From positions 1-40,806 of the forward strand of contig JANWZQ010000052.1 in assembly GCA_025054835.1 (NCBI GenBank): a stretch of DNA of 40,806 bases, read 5' to 3'. Positions 19,244 through 28,400 of the stretch are shown here, piece after piece. The stretch's first letter is position 1. The number at the start of each line of letters is the position of its first letter. A program made the position numbers and the translations under genes. Source of the stretch: Chthonomonadaceae bacterium. GTDB taxonomy: Bacteria > Armatimonadota > Chthonomonadetes > Chthonomonadales > Chthonomonadaceae. Below the pieces are notes generated by a model. The model was not told where the DNA came from and ran no database searches. It was given only the letters and a program-made list of their open reading frames with translations.

Positions 19244-20293
19244 TTATGGCATCTTCTGCAGGGAATTGCGTGCTCGAACCGCAGTGGCCGGGAAGTCGGT
19301 GAACACACCGTCGACTCCCAGTTGCAGGAAGCGTCGGATCTCGGCGACCGCGTCGGGACAGTCAGCAGGGAGGAACATCTTCTCGTCGCGAAACGTCCAC
19401 GGGTGCACTTTGAGGCCCGCCGCATGCGCGTCCGTCACCAGGGTTGTGGGCGCTTTCCATCTGCCGGTGGGATCGCGAGGCAGGATAAGCCCTTTGGCCG
19501 GTCCGATACCCTGCGCGTAGGTGGCAATCTGCGCCAGCCCCTGTGGTGTGGCGAGATCAGCATAGGTGCGGGAGTCGCCCGCGACCTGGAAGTCGTAGGG
19601 CTGACCCCGCTCGTCCAGCAGCTGCACCAGCGGGAGATCGGTGATCTGGCGCAGGCGCTTGAGGTTGGCAACCTCGAAAGATTGGATGAAGACCGGGGCG
19701 TTCCTCCCGCGATAGCCGTACCGGTGCAGCAGCGCCGCCAGTTTCTCTTCCATGGGTAATCCGATCTGGCGGAAGTAGGAGGGGTGCTTCGTCTCCGGGT
19801 ACAGACCAGTGACACGCCCGGTCTCCTTCTGCCTGCGCCGCAACAGTTGCAGGATCTCTTCCAGGGTGGGGATGGTGAACTGTCCGTCGTAGGTAGCGCT
19901 GTCGCGACGCAACTGTGGCAGTCGCTCCCGGACGCGGAGGGTTTTCAATTCCGCGAGGGTAAAATCTTCGGTGAACCAGCCGGTAACCTTTTTGCCATCG
20001 ATCGTCTTCGTGGTCCTGCGCGCGGCGAACTCCGGTCGGGACGCGACGTCTGTAGTCGTGGAGATCTCGTTTTCATGCCGGGCGATCAGCACGCCGTCAC
20101 GAGTCATGACCAGATCGGGTTCAAGGTAATCGGCACCCTGCGCGATGGCGAGTTCGTAGGCGGCCAGAGTGTGTTCCGGTCGTAGCCCGCTGGCACCTCG
20201 ATGCGCAATGACAATGGGTGTGGGCGCTTCCGGAGCGCCGGCATGGGCGGGCAGGAGCGCCGCCAGAAACAGAACCAGCAAACCGGTTCTCAC
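19244..20293 (-). CDS. Secreted glycerophosphodiester phosphodiesterase (GDPD)
   Basis: The GTG at 20293 is preferred: GGAGGG lies 8 nt upstream and the product then begins with a clean signal peptide (RTGLLVLFLAALLPAHAG). Another in-frame GTG 39 bp upstream lacks a ribosome site. The 349-residue protein has the GDPD catalytic set: His31-Arg32 in IAHRGASGLRPEHT, Glu58 and Asp60 in DYLEPDLVMTRDG, a His at the RHEN position, and YPETKHP further on. It also has PVFIQSFE, GLKVHPWTFRDE and the terminal GVDGVFTDFP. Members split glycerophosphodiesters into glycerol-3-phosphate and an alcohol; secreted ones scavenge deacylated phospholipids. It diverges from the phosphatase gene at 20399 with a 105-bp gap, so the two may share control. 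Confidence 0.92.
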   Translation of the reverse strand: MRTGLLVLFLAALLPAHAGAPEAPTPIVIAHRGASGLRPEHTLAAYELAIAQGADYLEPDLVMTRDGVLIARHENEISTTTDVASRPEFAARRTTKTIDGKKVTGWFTEDFTLAELKTLRVRERLPQLRRDSATYDGQFTIPTLEEILQLLRRRQKETGRVTGLYPETKHPSYFRQIGLPMEEKLAALLHRYGYRGRNAPVFIQSFEVANLKRLRQITDLPLVQLLDERGQPYDFQVAGDSRTYADLATPQGLAQIATYAQGIGPAKGLILPRDPTGRWKAPTTLVTDAHAAGLKVHPWTFRDEKMFLPADCPDAVAEIRRFLQLGVDGVFTDFPATAVRARNSLQKMP

Positions 20294-20398
20294 AGGTCGT
20301 TTCCCTCCTGCAGCACGTTCTGGTGGAAACACTATACCCGGGCCCTGTTTAAGAGGATGTTAAGCGCGCTGGTTTCCGGCGCAGCAAGGAGCTGTTCC

Positions 20399-20920
20399 GT
20401 GCGACTGGTCCCTGCAACGTGTGTGGTTCTCTGTGTGCTATGCCTTCTGTGCTCTGCAACCGCACGAGCTTCAGACCTGCCGAACTTCCATCCGGTGTCA
20501 CCGGGCATCTACCGGGGAGCTGCACCCACGGAGGCCGGCCTGCGCCGGTTGCGCGCGATGGGCATTCGCACAATCGTGGACCTGCGCATCTCTCCGAAGC
20601 AGGTACAGCGCGAGAAGGTGCTTGCGGAGAAGCTGGGTTTCCGGTGGATGAACCTGCCGATGGGCAGTGATCCCCCCACGCAGAAACAGGTGGACACGTT
20701 GATCGCCACATTGCGGCAGGCACGAACATCCCCGGTGTTTGTGCACTGCCAGCACGGTGCGGATCGGACCGGATGCATGATCGGGATCTGGCGCGTGGCG
20801 GAAGAGGGCTGGACCTACGCGCAGGCGTACCGGGAGATGCGCCGCTACGGTTTCAAGCCCTATTACACCCGGCTGGCCAGTGCGGTACGGCAACGAGCCC
20901 GGCCATCCACGATTCGATAG
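20399..20920 (+). CDS. Secreted dual-specificity-type protein tyrosine phosphatase
   Basis: The GTG at 20399 is chosen because AAGGAG lies 7 nt upstream; an in-frame ATG at 20357 has only AGAGG directly adjacent. The 173-residue product starts with a hydrophobic, Cys-rich segment (TCVVLCVLCLLCSATARAS), a signal peptide or membrane anchor. The phosphatase domain includes NFHPVSPGIYRGAAPTEAGLRRL and IRTIVDLR. The P-loop is HCQHGADRTG: nucleophile Cys117, phosphate-binding Arg123. Asp91 in MGSDPPT is a possible general acid. The form resembles the Siw14/DSP-like group seen in bacterial envelopes; substrates may be phosphoproteins, inositol phosphates or phospholipids. Proximity to a secreted GDPD allows a phosphate or lipid role, but nothing proves it. 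Confidence 0.85.
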   Translation: MRLVPATCVVLCVLCLLCSATARASDLPNFHPVSPGIYRGAAPTEAGLRRLRAMGIRTIVDLRISPKQVQREKVLAEKLGFRWMNLPMGSDPPTQKQVDTLIATLRQARTSPVFVHCQHGADRTGCMIGIWRVAEEGWTYAQAYREMRRYGFKPYYTRLASAVRQRARPSTIR

Positions 20921-20948
20921 CTTCCTGCGCGCGCCGGCGTGGATCGGG

Positions 20949-20954
20949 TATACT
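20949..20954 (+). promoter_or_regulatory. Candidate -10 box of the metal-efflux operon
   Basis: TATACT lies 37 nt before the ATG at 20992 and 28 nt after the phosphatase stop. A TTCCTG at 20922-20927 is 21 nt away, too far for a standard -35 box. An activator-dependent promoter would explain a missing -35, but no operator symmetry stands out. Confidence 0.35.
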
Positions 20955-20991
20955 GCGTTGCAGGAAACCGCTCGTAGCAACTGCTGTGACC

Positions 20992-21474
20992 ATGCTCACG
21001 TTGCGTTCGCTTCAATCCGGATATCGCAGGCTGGCAGCTCTTCTGCTGACGCTCGCCTTTCTGGCAGGCGCCCTGTCGCCCCACTTCCAGTGGGAGTGCC
21101 CGGATGGCACACCCTGCCCGCCCCGATGCTCGATGCCGCATCCGGCGCTCACGGGGCGTATCGAGACAGGTACTCTCGAGCTCTCGTGCGGGCATTGCAC
21201 GCATGATGCGCCGGAGGCTCGCGCTGTAGGGCACGAAGCAACGGGTTGCACCACAGCATCCTGCGTGCTGACTGTGCCGACCCCGATGGACGCATTGCGC
21301 GTGGATCGGGTCTCGCTGTCCGCTTCCGAACTCGCCCTTCCCCTGCTGCTGGTTCCGGAAGCACCTGCTCTCCGCACCTTCCTTCCCCTCTTCTTCCGGA
21401 CACAGGAAGTTCTCTTCCCCGGACGTTTCCTCACATCCTGCACTGGCCGTTCTCCTCCTGTCTCCTGCGTGTAA
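20992..21474 (+). CDS. Small secreted Cys-rich protein at the head of the efflux cluster
   Basis: Unrecognised family. The ATG gives a 160-residue product starting with a basic N-terminus and a hydrophobic core (LAALLLTLAFLAGALSP), a signal peptide. No good ribosome site is visible close to the ATG, so the start is provisional. The mature part has nine Cys in clusters: ECPDGTPCPPRC, SCGHC, GCTTASC and two near the C-terminus, with several His (HPAL, HCTHD, VGHEA). Such Cys/His clusters suit metal binding or disulfide bonding in the periplasm. The last third is hydrophobic (ELALPLLLVPEAPALRTFLPLFF). A 242-bp gap with no recognised feature separates it from the next gene. The link to metal handling is inference from composition and neighbours. 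Confidence 0.6.
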   Translation: MLTLRSLQSGYRRLAALLLTLAFLAGALSPHFQWECPDGTPCPPRCSMPHPALTGRIETGTLELSCGHCTHDAPEARAVGHEATGCTTASCVLTVPTPMDALRVDRVSLSASELALPLLLVPEAPALRTFLPLFFRTQEVLFPGRFLTSCTGRSPPVSCV

Positions 21475-21716
21475 CTCTGTCGGGTTCTGTGTGCCCCTGC
21501 AGGTATCCCGCGCATGATCGTTGTGCCGTGGCATTACCCTGCCTGTCACAGAACGACACGCATCGTCACACATTCCCGGACCTGAAAAGAGGCGCTCTCT
21601 GCAAGCCCTTCTGCAGGTGATCGTGCTGCATGTAGAAGGCCCGCAGGAGCGTGTCTCGCGTTGCTTCTTGCAGGCAATTCAGGTACCCGGCCTGTTCTAT
21701 TCCAGGAGTTGAGAAC

Positions 21717-22280
21717 ATGTCCGAGACCGTGCATCGGCTCATCTCGCCACGACCGGCATGGGGAAGATGGAGCCGTATCCTCGTTACCCCATTCACATGG
21801 ATCGTGCTGGCCTTCTGTTCTGTCACTGGAGGCCTCTGGCCGCATCTGCGTCCTGATTCCTACGCCACGGGGCGCGCGCACAGAGCCCCGCTGAGCCCGG
21901 TTGTAACTACTTCCCCTCCGCCCCTGCACAAACCGGAGGTCAGCATGTTGCTGGCCGAAGCAGGGCGGCTCGGTTTGCGTCCGGAGCAACAGACCCTCCT
22001 GCGCGAGCTGGATCGGCGATGGCAGCAGGAGCGCACCGAATGGCAGCAGCATCTGGAGCAAGCGATCCGGGATACCGGGCACCTCCTGCAGGGGGAGCGC
22101 GCACGTAGCGGCGTTGCACTGCCAGCCATGATGGCCGGCCTGCGCGACTATTCGCGCCTGTCGCAGGCTTATGACCGGCGACGCGCTTTCTGGTGGGAGC
22201 GCGGCCTGGAGACCCTACGCCCGGAGCAACGTCGGATGGCCCTGCGCTCCGTGCTTCCCGGAGTTTCCGGTGGAAAGTGA
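21717..22280 (+). CDS. Periplasmic helical protein, CpxP/ZraP-like metal-resistance accessory
   Basis: The ATG has AGGAG 8 nt upstream and is preferred over one 66 bp earlier. The 187-residue product has one membrane segment or uncleaved signal near residues 22-42 (ILVTPFTWIVLAFCSVTGGLW), then a Pro-rich linker. A charged helical region follows: LLAEAGRLGLRPEQQTLLRELDRRW, QEERTEW-type heptads, and a C-terminal LRPEQRRMALRSVLPG. The repeated L-x-L-x-P-E-Q element, with helices between, is the pattern of Spy/CpxP/ZraP (heavy-metal resistance LTXXQ) proteins, which bind metal or chaperone unfolded proteins in the periplasm. The match is by pattern only. It lies 9 bp before the TolC-like gene, clearly in the same operon. 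Confidence 0.55.
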   Translation: MSETVHRLISPRPAWGRWSRILVTPFTWIVLAFCSVTGGLWPHLRPDSYATGRAHRAPLSPVVTTSPPPLHKPEVSMLLAEAGRLGLRPEQQTLLRELDRRWQQERTEWQQHLEQAIRDTGHLLQGERARSGVALPAMMAGLRDYSRLSQAYDRRRAFWWERGLETLRPEQRRMALRSVLPGVSGGK

Positions 22281-22289
22281 GGTTCTACA

Positions 22290-23600
22290 GTGCGCAGGGT
22301 ATGTATTGTGCTGGGTATCGGGCTGGCCTCAGCCGGGCTCGGGCAAACGCAATCGGCAGAGGTCTGGCAGGGTGGAGCGCTTTCTGTTCAGCAGGCCGTA
22401 GCGATCGCTCTGCGGGACAACCCGCAGGCGCATGCAATCCGCGCGGAGGCGCGTGCCGCAGCAGCAGACATCCGCTTCGCTCGCAGTCAGACACGTCCAC
22501 AGGTGTCTGCCAACACGTACCTGACCTACGGTGACATGCCGGCGGTTCTGTACTCTGTCGGCGGCGTGATGCCCGGCAGTCTGATCGTCGCTCCGTCACA
22601 GGGCCTCGTGGATCAGAACCTGACCCTGATGGTGCCCCTCTACACAGGTGACCGGTTGCGCGCGCAGGTACGGGCAACGCAGGCGCGCGCGCAGGCGGCG
22701 ATGGCAATCCTACGGCAGACGGAGGCCGAGATCGCGCTGCAAGTGCGTGAGGCCTACTACCGTGCCCTGTGGGAGGCGGAGAACGTGCGCGCGGCGCAGG
22801 CGCAGCGAGAGGCCACGCTCGCCATGGCCCGTGTTACGCAGGCGTTGTGGGAGGCTGGTAAAGGGCTGGAAGCTTCCGTACGGCGCGTGGAGGCGGAACA
22901 GGCAGCCACGCAGCGCGACCTGACTGCTGCGCGTAACGAGGAGGCGAAAGCGCTGCTGGACCTGCGGATCGCCATGGGCGTGCGCCCCGATGTTCCTCTC
23001 TCGCTCTCGGAACCCCTCGTCTTTACTCCCCCTGCAAAGGATCTGAACGGGTACCTGCAGGCTGCCGCCGAGAACCGCCCGGAATTGCAGGCGGCACGCC
23101 TGCTCCTGACAGCAGCCGGGCACCAGCTGCGCTCTGCACGAGGTGCGCAGAGCCCGCAGGTCTACGGCATGGCAATGGCCGATGGCTTCCTCTCGAACCG
23201 CATGGGCACGCGGGGTGGCTACAACGTGGGAGTGATCCTGAGCCTGCCGCTTCTGGACGCTGGAGAGAGGCGGGCCGGGATTGACCGGGCGGAGGCGTTG
23301 CAGGCACGCGCCGCAGCGGACCTGCACCGATTGCAGTTACAGGTGGAGACAGAGGTCCGACGCGCCTGGCTGGACGTGGAGGCGGCAGCGCAGAACTACC
23401 GGGCGGCACAGGAAGCGCTGCGGGCAGCGCAGGTCGCCTACGACGTGGCCGCATTGCGTGTGGAGAACCAGCGAGGCCTGCTGGTGGAGCAGCTGGACGC
23501 TCTGGCAGTCCTGACACGGGCGCGCCGGGATGTGGCCCGGGCGCTCCACGACCACGCGGTTGCAGTGGCTCGCCTGCAACGCGCGGCTGGCCTGCCATAG
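22290..23600 (+). CDS. TolC-family outer-membrane efflux channel protein
   Basis: The GTG start has TGAGG 7 nt upstream. The 436-residue product has a short signal peptide (VLGIGLASAGLGQ) and two repeats of the outer-membrane efflux protein (OEP) domain. Each starts with a helix such as LSVQQAVAIALRDNPQAHAIRAEARAAAADI, then a beta-hairpin segment (VSANTYLTY...QNLTLMVPLYTG; second copy NVGVILSLPLLDAGERRAG). Long Ala/Arg/Glu-rich helices follow (AQATQARAQAAMAILRQTEA type). This is the trimeric channel that carries efflux substrate across the outer membrane. Length is typical. It is 30 bp ahead of the adaptor gene, so the operon encodes a complete tripartite pump. Family assignment is firm; substrate is inferred from neighbours. 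Confidence 0.92.
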   Translation: MRRVCIVLGIGLASAGLGQTQSAEVWQGGALSVQQAVAIALRDNPQAHAIRAEARAAAADIRFARSQTRPQVSANTYLTYGDMPAVLYSVGGVMPGSLIVAPSQGLVDQNLTLMVPLYTGDRLRAQVRATQARAQAAMAILRQTEAEIALQVREAYYRALWEAENVRAAQAQREATLAMARVTQALWEAGKGLEASVRRVEAEQAATQRDLTAARNEEAKALLDLRIAMGVRPDVPLSLSEPLVFTPPAKDLNGYLQAAAENRPELQAARLLLTAAGHQLRSARGAQSPQVYGMAMADGFLSNRMGTRGGYNVGVILSLPLLDAGERRAGIDRAEALQARAAADLHRLQLQVETEVRRAWLDVEAAAQNYRAAQEALRAAQVAYDVAALRVENQRGLLVEQLDALAVLTRARRDVARALHDHAVAVARLQRAAGLP

Positions 23601-23630
23601 CGTGGGGCACATCACGGAAAGGAGTAGTGC

Positions 23631-25439
23631 ATGCAAGGGAAAGGAGTTTCCGCAGGAACGCGCGCGTTTCTCGGAGGCGTGCTGCTGCTGGCTGCGATGT
23701 GGGGCGCCTCGACACACGCGATCCATCACTGGCGGCGCAAGGGTGCGATGACGCCCATCGAGGCGCAGGCTATGGACATGGATCTGCCCGCGCCCTATGG
23801 CACAGCCCCGGTCGAGCTAGCCCCTGTGCGGCGCGGGCGAATCGCACAAACGGTTCGCTACGCGGGGCAGGCAGTCGGCTACGTGGAAGCGGAAGTCAAC
23901 GCCCGCGTGGAGGGCATTGTGAAGGGAGTTCACGTTTACGTTGGAGAGGCAGTACGTCCAGGGCAGTTACTGGCCCATCTGGACGTCACTCGCAGTGCCC
24001 CGCAGACCGCGGAGCGACGCGCGGCGCTGCACGTGGCGGAGCGCGGCGTAGCGGTCGCACAGGGAGAACAGCGGCAGGCACAGGCCGTTGCTGCAGAGGC
24101 CCACGCTGAGGCCGGCATGCGGCAGGCTGCTCTGGAGGCAGCCCGGGCGGAGCTGGAGGGGGCTCGCCTGTCGCAGGCTCGGGCGCAGGCCACGCTGGAG
24201 GCGTGGCAGGCACAGGCAATCGAGGTGGAAGCACAGTTGCAGGCCGCACAGGCCGGACGAGAGTACTGGCAACAGGAACTTGCACGCACGCAGAAGCTGC
24301 TTTCCGGAGGCGCAGTAACGCTCGAAGAGTACCAGCGTACGCTGGCCACAGCACGCAACGCAGAAGCACAGGTGCGGCAGGCGGAGGCGCGTCAGATGCA
24401 GGTGCAGGCGCAGATCCGCGTGGCACAGGCCGAGCGGCAGCAGGCAGAAGCAATGGTCCGCGCGGCGCAGGCCCGGGTGCAGGAAACCGGGGCGGAACTC
24501 AGGGCGCACCTGGCCCACGTGCAGGCCGCACAGGCCGGCGCGGTCACAGCACGGGAGAAGCTCACGCAGGCCCGTGCGAACGTGGTACAGGCCCGGGCAG
24601 CCCTCACAGAAGCCCGGGTCATCCAGGGTTACAGCAAGATCCGGGCGCAGACACAGGGCGTGGTGACACAACGTGTTGTGAGCCCGGGCACCCTGGTCAG
24701 TCCCGGTCAGACGTTGCTGCGGATCGCACAGATCGCTCCGATCCGCTTGCAGGCACATGTGGCAGAAGCAGACCTGTCCCGTATCCGGGTAGGAAGCCGG
24801 GTGCGGGTTTTCGTGCGCGACAGCACACGTCCCCCGGTGCAAGCACATGTCACTTCCATCGCGCCCGCGGTCGATCCTGTGGCACGCACGGGCGTTGTCG
24901 AGGCCGTGGTGCCCAACCACGATCGGCGTTTTCTGCCCGGCCAGTTCGTGACTCTGGAGGTCACACTGGAGGAGAAGGCAGAGGCACTGTACGTGCCTCT
25001 ACGGGCCCTGCGCCATCGTACTCCGGCTACCGGCCGGGTGCTCTCCACGCATCCCGGGACCACTGTATGGGTGGCGGAACCCGTGTCGGGTGAACCACAT
25101 CGGTACACGGTGCGCGAGGTTGCTGTCCGTGTCGGGCTGCGCGATGGCGACACAATTGAAGTGCTCTCCGGCCTGAGCGCAGGACAGAAAGTGGTGGTTG
25201 TCGGTCAGGATTTCCTGCACGACGGCGACACCGTGCATGACCGCACGGCTCCCCTTCCCTCGCCAGCAGGCACGCAGGTTCCCGCAGGTTCTTCCCGTAC
25301 AGGCCGTCCCGTACCGCCTTCTGGCTCCCCGGCGGTCTACACCTGCCCGATGCACCCGGAAGTGAACCGGCAGAGCCCGGGAGACTGCCCGAAATGCCAG
25401 ATGAAACTGGTGCGCACGCGAAAGGCAGGGCGACCATGA
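23631..25439 (+). CDS. RND/HlyD-type periplasmic adaptor with C-terminal heavy-metal-binding domain
   Basis: AAAGGAG lies 6 nt before the ATG. The 602-residue protein has an N-terminal membrane segment (FLGGVLLLAAMWGAS), a lipoyl/barrel-sandwich half (VEGIVKGVHVYVGEAVRPGQLLAHLD, about 95-120), and a very long Ala/Gln/Arg-rich coiled-coil hairpin (about 125-330). The second lipoyl half (YSKIRAQTQGVVTQRVVSPGTLV) and beta-barrel and membrane-proximal domains follow (RIRVGSRVRVFVRD, FLPGQFVTLEV). At about 568-596 is VYTCPMHPEVNRQSPGDCPKC, the heavy-metal-binding domain (HMBD) with the YxCPMHP and CPxCxM elements. HMBDs usually occur in copper/silver adaptors and P-type ATPases, supporting a metal substrate. 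The coiled coil is longer than usual for CusB. The stop overlaps the pump gene start by 4 bp. Confidence 0.9.
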   Translation: MQGKGVSAGTRAFLGGVLLLAAMWGASTHAIHHWRRKGAMTPIEAQAMDMDLPAPYGTAPVELAPVRRGRIAQTVRYAGQAVGYVEAEVNARVEGIVKGVHVYVGEAVRPGQLLAHLDVTRSAPQTAERRAALHVAERGVAVAQGEQRQAQAVAAEAHAEAGMRQAALEAARAELEGARLSQARAQATLEAWQAQAIEVEAQLQAAQAGREYWQQELARTQKLLSGGAVTLEEYQRTLATARNAEAQVRQAEARQMQVQAQIRVAQAERQQAEAMVRAAQARVQETGAELRAHLAHVQAAQAGAVTAREKLTQARANVVQARAALTEARVIQGYSKIRAQTQGVVTQRVVSPGTLVSPGQTLLRIAQIAPIRLQAHVAEADLSRIRVGSRVRVFVRDSTRPPVQAHVTSIAPAVDPVARTGVVEAVVPNHDRRFLPGQFVTLEVTLEEKAEALYVPLRALRHRTPATGRVLSTHPGTTVWVAEPVSGEPHRYTVREVAVRVGLRDGDTIEVLSGLSAGQKVVVVGQDFLHDGDTVHDRTAPLPSPAGTQVPAGSSRTGRPVPPSGSPAVYTCPMHPEVNRQSPGDCPKCQMKLVRTRKAGRP

Positions 25440-28400
25440 GCACTTACTCCTCGATGCCCCCGCAACCGGGACCGGAGACTGAAAAGCCGCGCGCGTACCA
25501 TGCGCTTCATCTGATCCATCGCTGGAGTATCGAGCACCCGCATGCGGTGATCGCGTTCTACGTGGCAGCAGTTGTTCTGGCGTGGCTGGCCATGGCACGG
25601 TTAATCCCCCGTCGCTTTGCGCCCTATGTAGAAAGCCCGATGATCGGGATTGTGACGATGATGCCGGGCCTCTCTGCTCAGGAGATGGAGCTCTACGTGA
25701 GCAACCCGATCGAGCAGCAGATGGTGCACATCAAAGGCCTGCGCTACATCCGCTCCACGTCGCAGAACGGTTTCTCGATCGTGACCCTGGAGTTCCCGTA
25801 CGGCACGGACATGCAGCGCGCGCTGGTAGACGTGCAGGCATTGATGAACGTTACGCAGTCGAACCTGCCCATGACCGGAGCGAACTTGAAGCCCTCCTGG
25901 GTGGTGCCCATCGATCCACTGAACCTGCCGGTGCTCACGTTGAGTCTACGCGGAGATGCCACACAGGGATGGGACCTGGCGCGTGTGCGCGAACTGGCGG
26001 ACAACACCGTGGTGAACCGGATCAAGAGCGTGCCGGGTGTCTACTCGGTGGTTCCTTTCGGGGGTTATCGCCGGCAGATGCAAGTGCTGGTGGACCGGGA
26101 GAAGCTGGCAGCACACAATCTTTCGATCTTACAGGTACGGGACGCCATCGACCGCTACAACGTAGCGCGCCCTGCCGGCACCCTGACCCACGGGCCACGG
26201 GAAGAAATCGTCCGCATGGACATGCGTGCGTTGCGCGCGGAGGATGTGCACAACATCCCGGTTGTATCGGTCAGTACGGAGGCCGGACGTGCCCCTCGCG
26301 TGATCTACGTGCGGGACGTAGCCGATGTGGTGGATGCGCACTGGGAGCGACGCAGCGCCTATCACTACCTGAAGCACGAGCCGGGACGTGCCGCGGAGGT
26401 GATCCCGTCTATCTCGATCTCGGTGCTGCAGAACCCCGGCGCCAGTTCTGCTGCGACCGTCCCGGCCGTCATGCAGGTGGTACGGCAGCTGGAGGCGGAG
26501 TATCCGGGGATCCAGTTCGAGATAGCGTATGACAACGCGCACTTCGTGAATGTGCTGTTCCGGAACGTGTGGCAGGAGCTGGCGATCGCCGTGGGTCTGA
26601 CCGCGTTAGCCGTGCTGCTCTTTCTGGGGGAGTGGCGCGGCACGCTCATCGTGATGGTCACTGTGCCGACATCGCTGGCGCTGGCTGTACTGCTGATGGT
26701 ACCTTTCGGAATGAGTTTCAATTCGGGCACGTTGATTGGCCTGTTGCTCTGCATTGGCCGTCTGGTCGACGACTCGATTATCGACATTCATGCAGTAGAG
26801 CGCCATCTGCGAATGGGTAAAGACCCGAAGACAGCAACGATCGACGGGATTGCCGAGGTGCGTGTGGCTGTGATCGCCTCCACCCTGATGATCGTGATTG
26901 CGCTGGCCCCGTTGCTGTTCGCCGGTGGGATCACACAGCTGATGTTTGAAGAGCTGGTGTGGCCCCTGTTGTTCGGCCTGATCGCCTCCATGCTCGTTTC
27001 ATTCACACTGACAGCGTTGCTCTGTGCCCACCTGCTACGTCCTGAGAACGTGCGAGCGGCGGAACGTCGGCATCCGGTATTGCGATGGATTTACGCCTGC
27101 CTGGACCCGTTTCAGCGATTTCTGGACCGCCTGGAGGCGGGCTACGCCCGCACCGTTCGCTGGATGCTCCGCAACCGCTTCACCAACCTGACCCGGATCC
27201 TGGCAACGCTCATTCTCGGGATGACCTTCTACTACTTCATTGGCTCGGAGATGATGCCCCTGGCGGATGTAGGGCAGGCTGTGGGCTTTCTGGAGATGGC
27301 CCCGGGAACCTCTTTCCAGGAGACGGAGCGCGCCGTACGCCGCCTTGAGGGGATTCTGGCGCGATATCCGGAGCTGGAGAAGGCAAGCATCGAAATCGGA
27401 GCGGAGACGATGTTCGAGAGCTTCACTCCCTACTACACGGGATACCAGATGCCGCAGGTGAACGGGGCGGTGATGATGCTCACCTTCAGCGACAAGGATA
27501 CGCGTCGGCGCAGCATCTTCACGCTTATAGATGCCATTCAACGGGAGGCGCTGACAACGATCCCCGGGATCCGGCGCCTGCAGATCAAGGAAATGGGATC
27601 GGACGTGATGGCCACGGCGGCTGCGCCGATCCATGTGAATATCTACGGCCCGGAGTTGCAGATGCTGGATCGGCTGGGACAGGAAGCGTTGCGGGTCGCT
27701 CAGAAGATGCCAGAGTTGTTCCAGCCCGGTGTAACCTGGACACTGGGGCTCCCGGAGCATCGCGTGCGGGTGGATCCGCAACGGGCGCAGGAGATGGGCC
27801 TGTCGGCCACGGAGATCGCGGAGCAGGCGTACTATGCTCTTTCCGGCGGATTGACGGCCGAGTTCTTCCGACTGCCCCACCTGCGTCAGAACACCATTCA
27901 GGTGCGCTACGCGCCGGACGATCGGGCTACCGTGGACGACCTGGAGAACCTGTACGTGACGGCCCCGGATGGCCGACAGATCCCGCTCAGTTCCGTGGCA
28001 CGGGTTGAGCGGGATCTGGCCCCTACAGCGATCGAGCACGATGGCCTGAAACGTGTGATCGGGATCACAGGCTACTATCGCATTGGGAGCCTGCCCTCGA
28101 TGGACGTTGTGATGAATCTGACGGCCAATCTGTACGGGGGAAACGAGGAGCTCGGGATCCAGCCTCTCAATTTCCCTCCGGGTTATGGCATGGAGATCCG
28201 CGGGGACATGAAGGAGATGATGGGCTCCTTTGCCCGGATGCTGAACGGCCTGTGGCTGGCCCTCATGTTGATGTATCTGGTGCTGGTGGTACAGTTCCGT
28301 GGCTTTCTGCAACCGTTTCAGATGATCGCCTCGCTCCCGTTGGAGCTGGCCGGGGTGTTCATCGCGCTCTGGATCGCCGGGCAGTCGTTCTCCACGGTCT

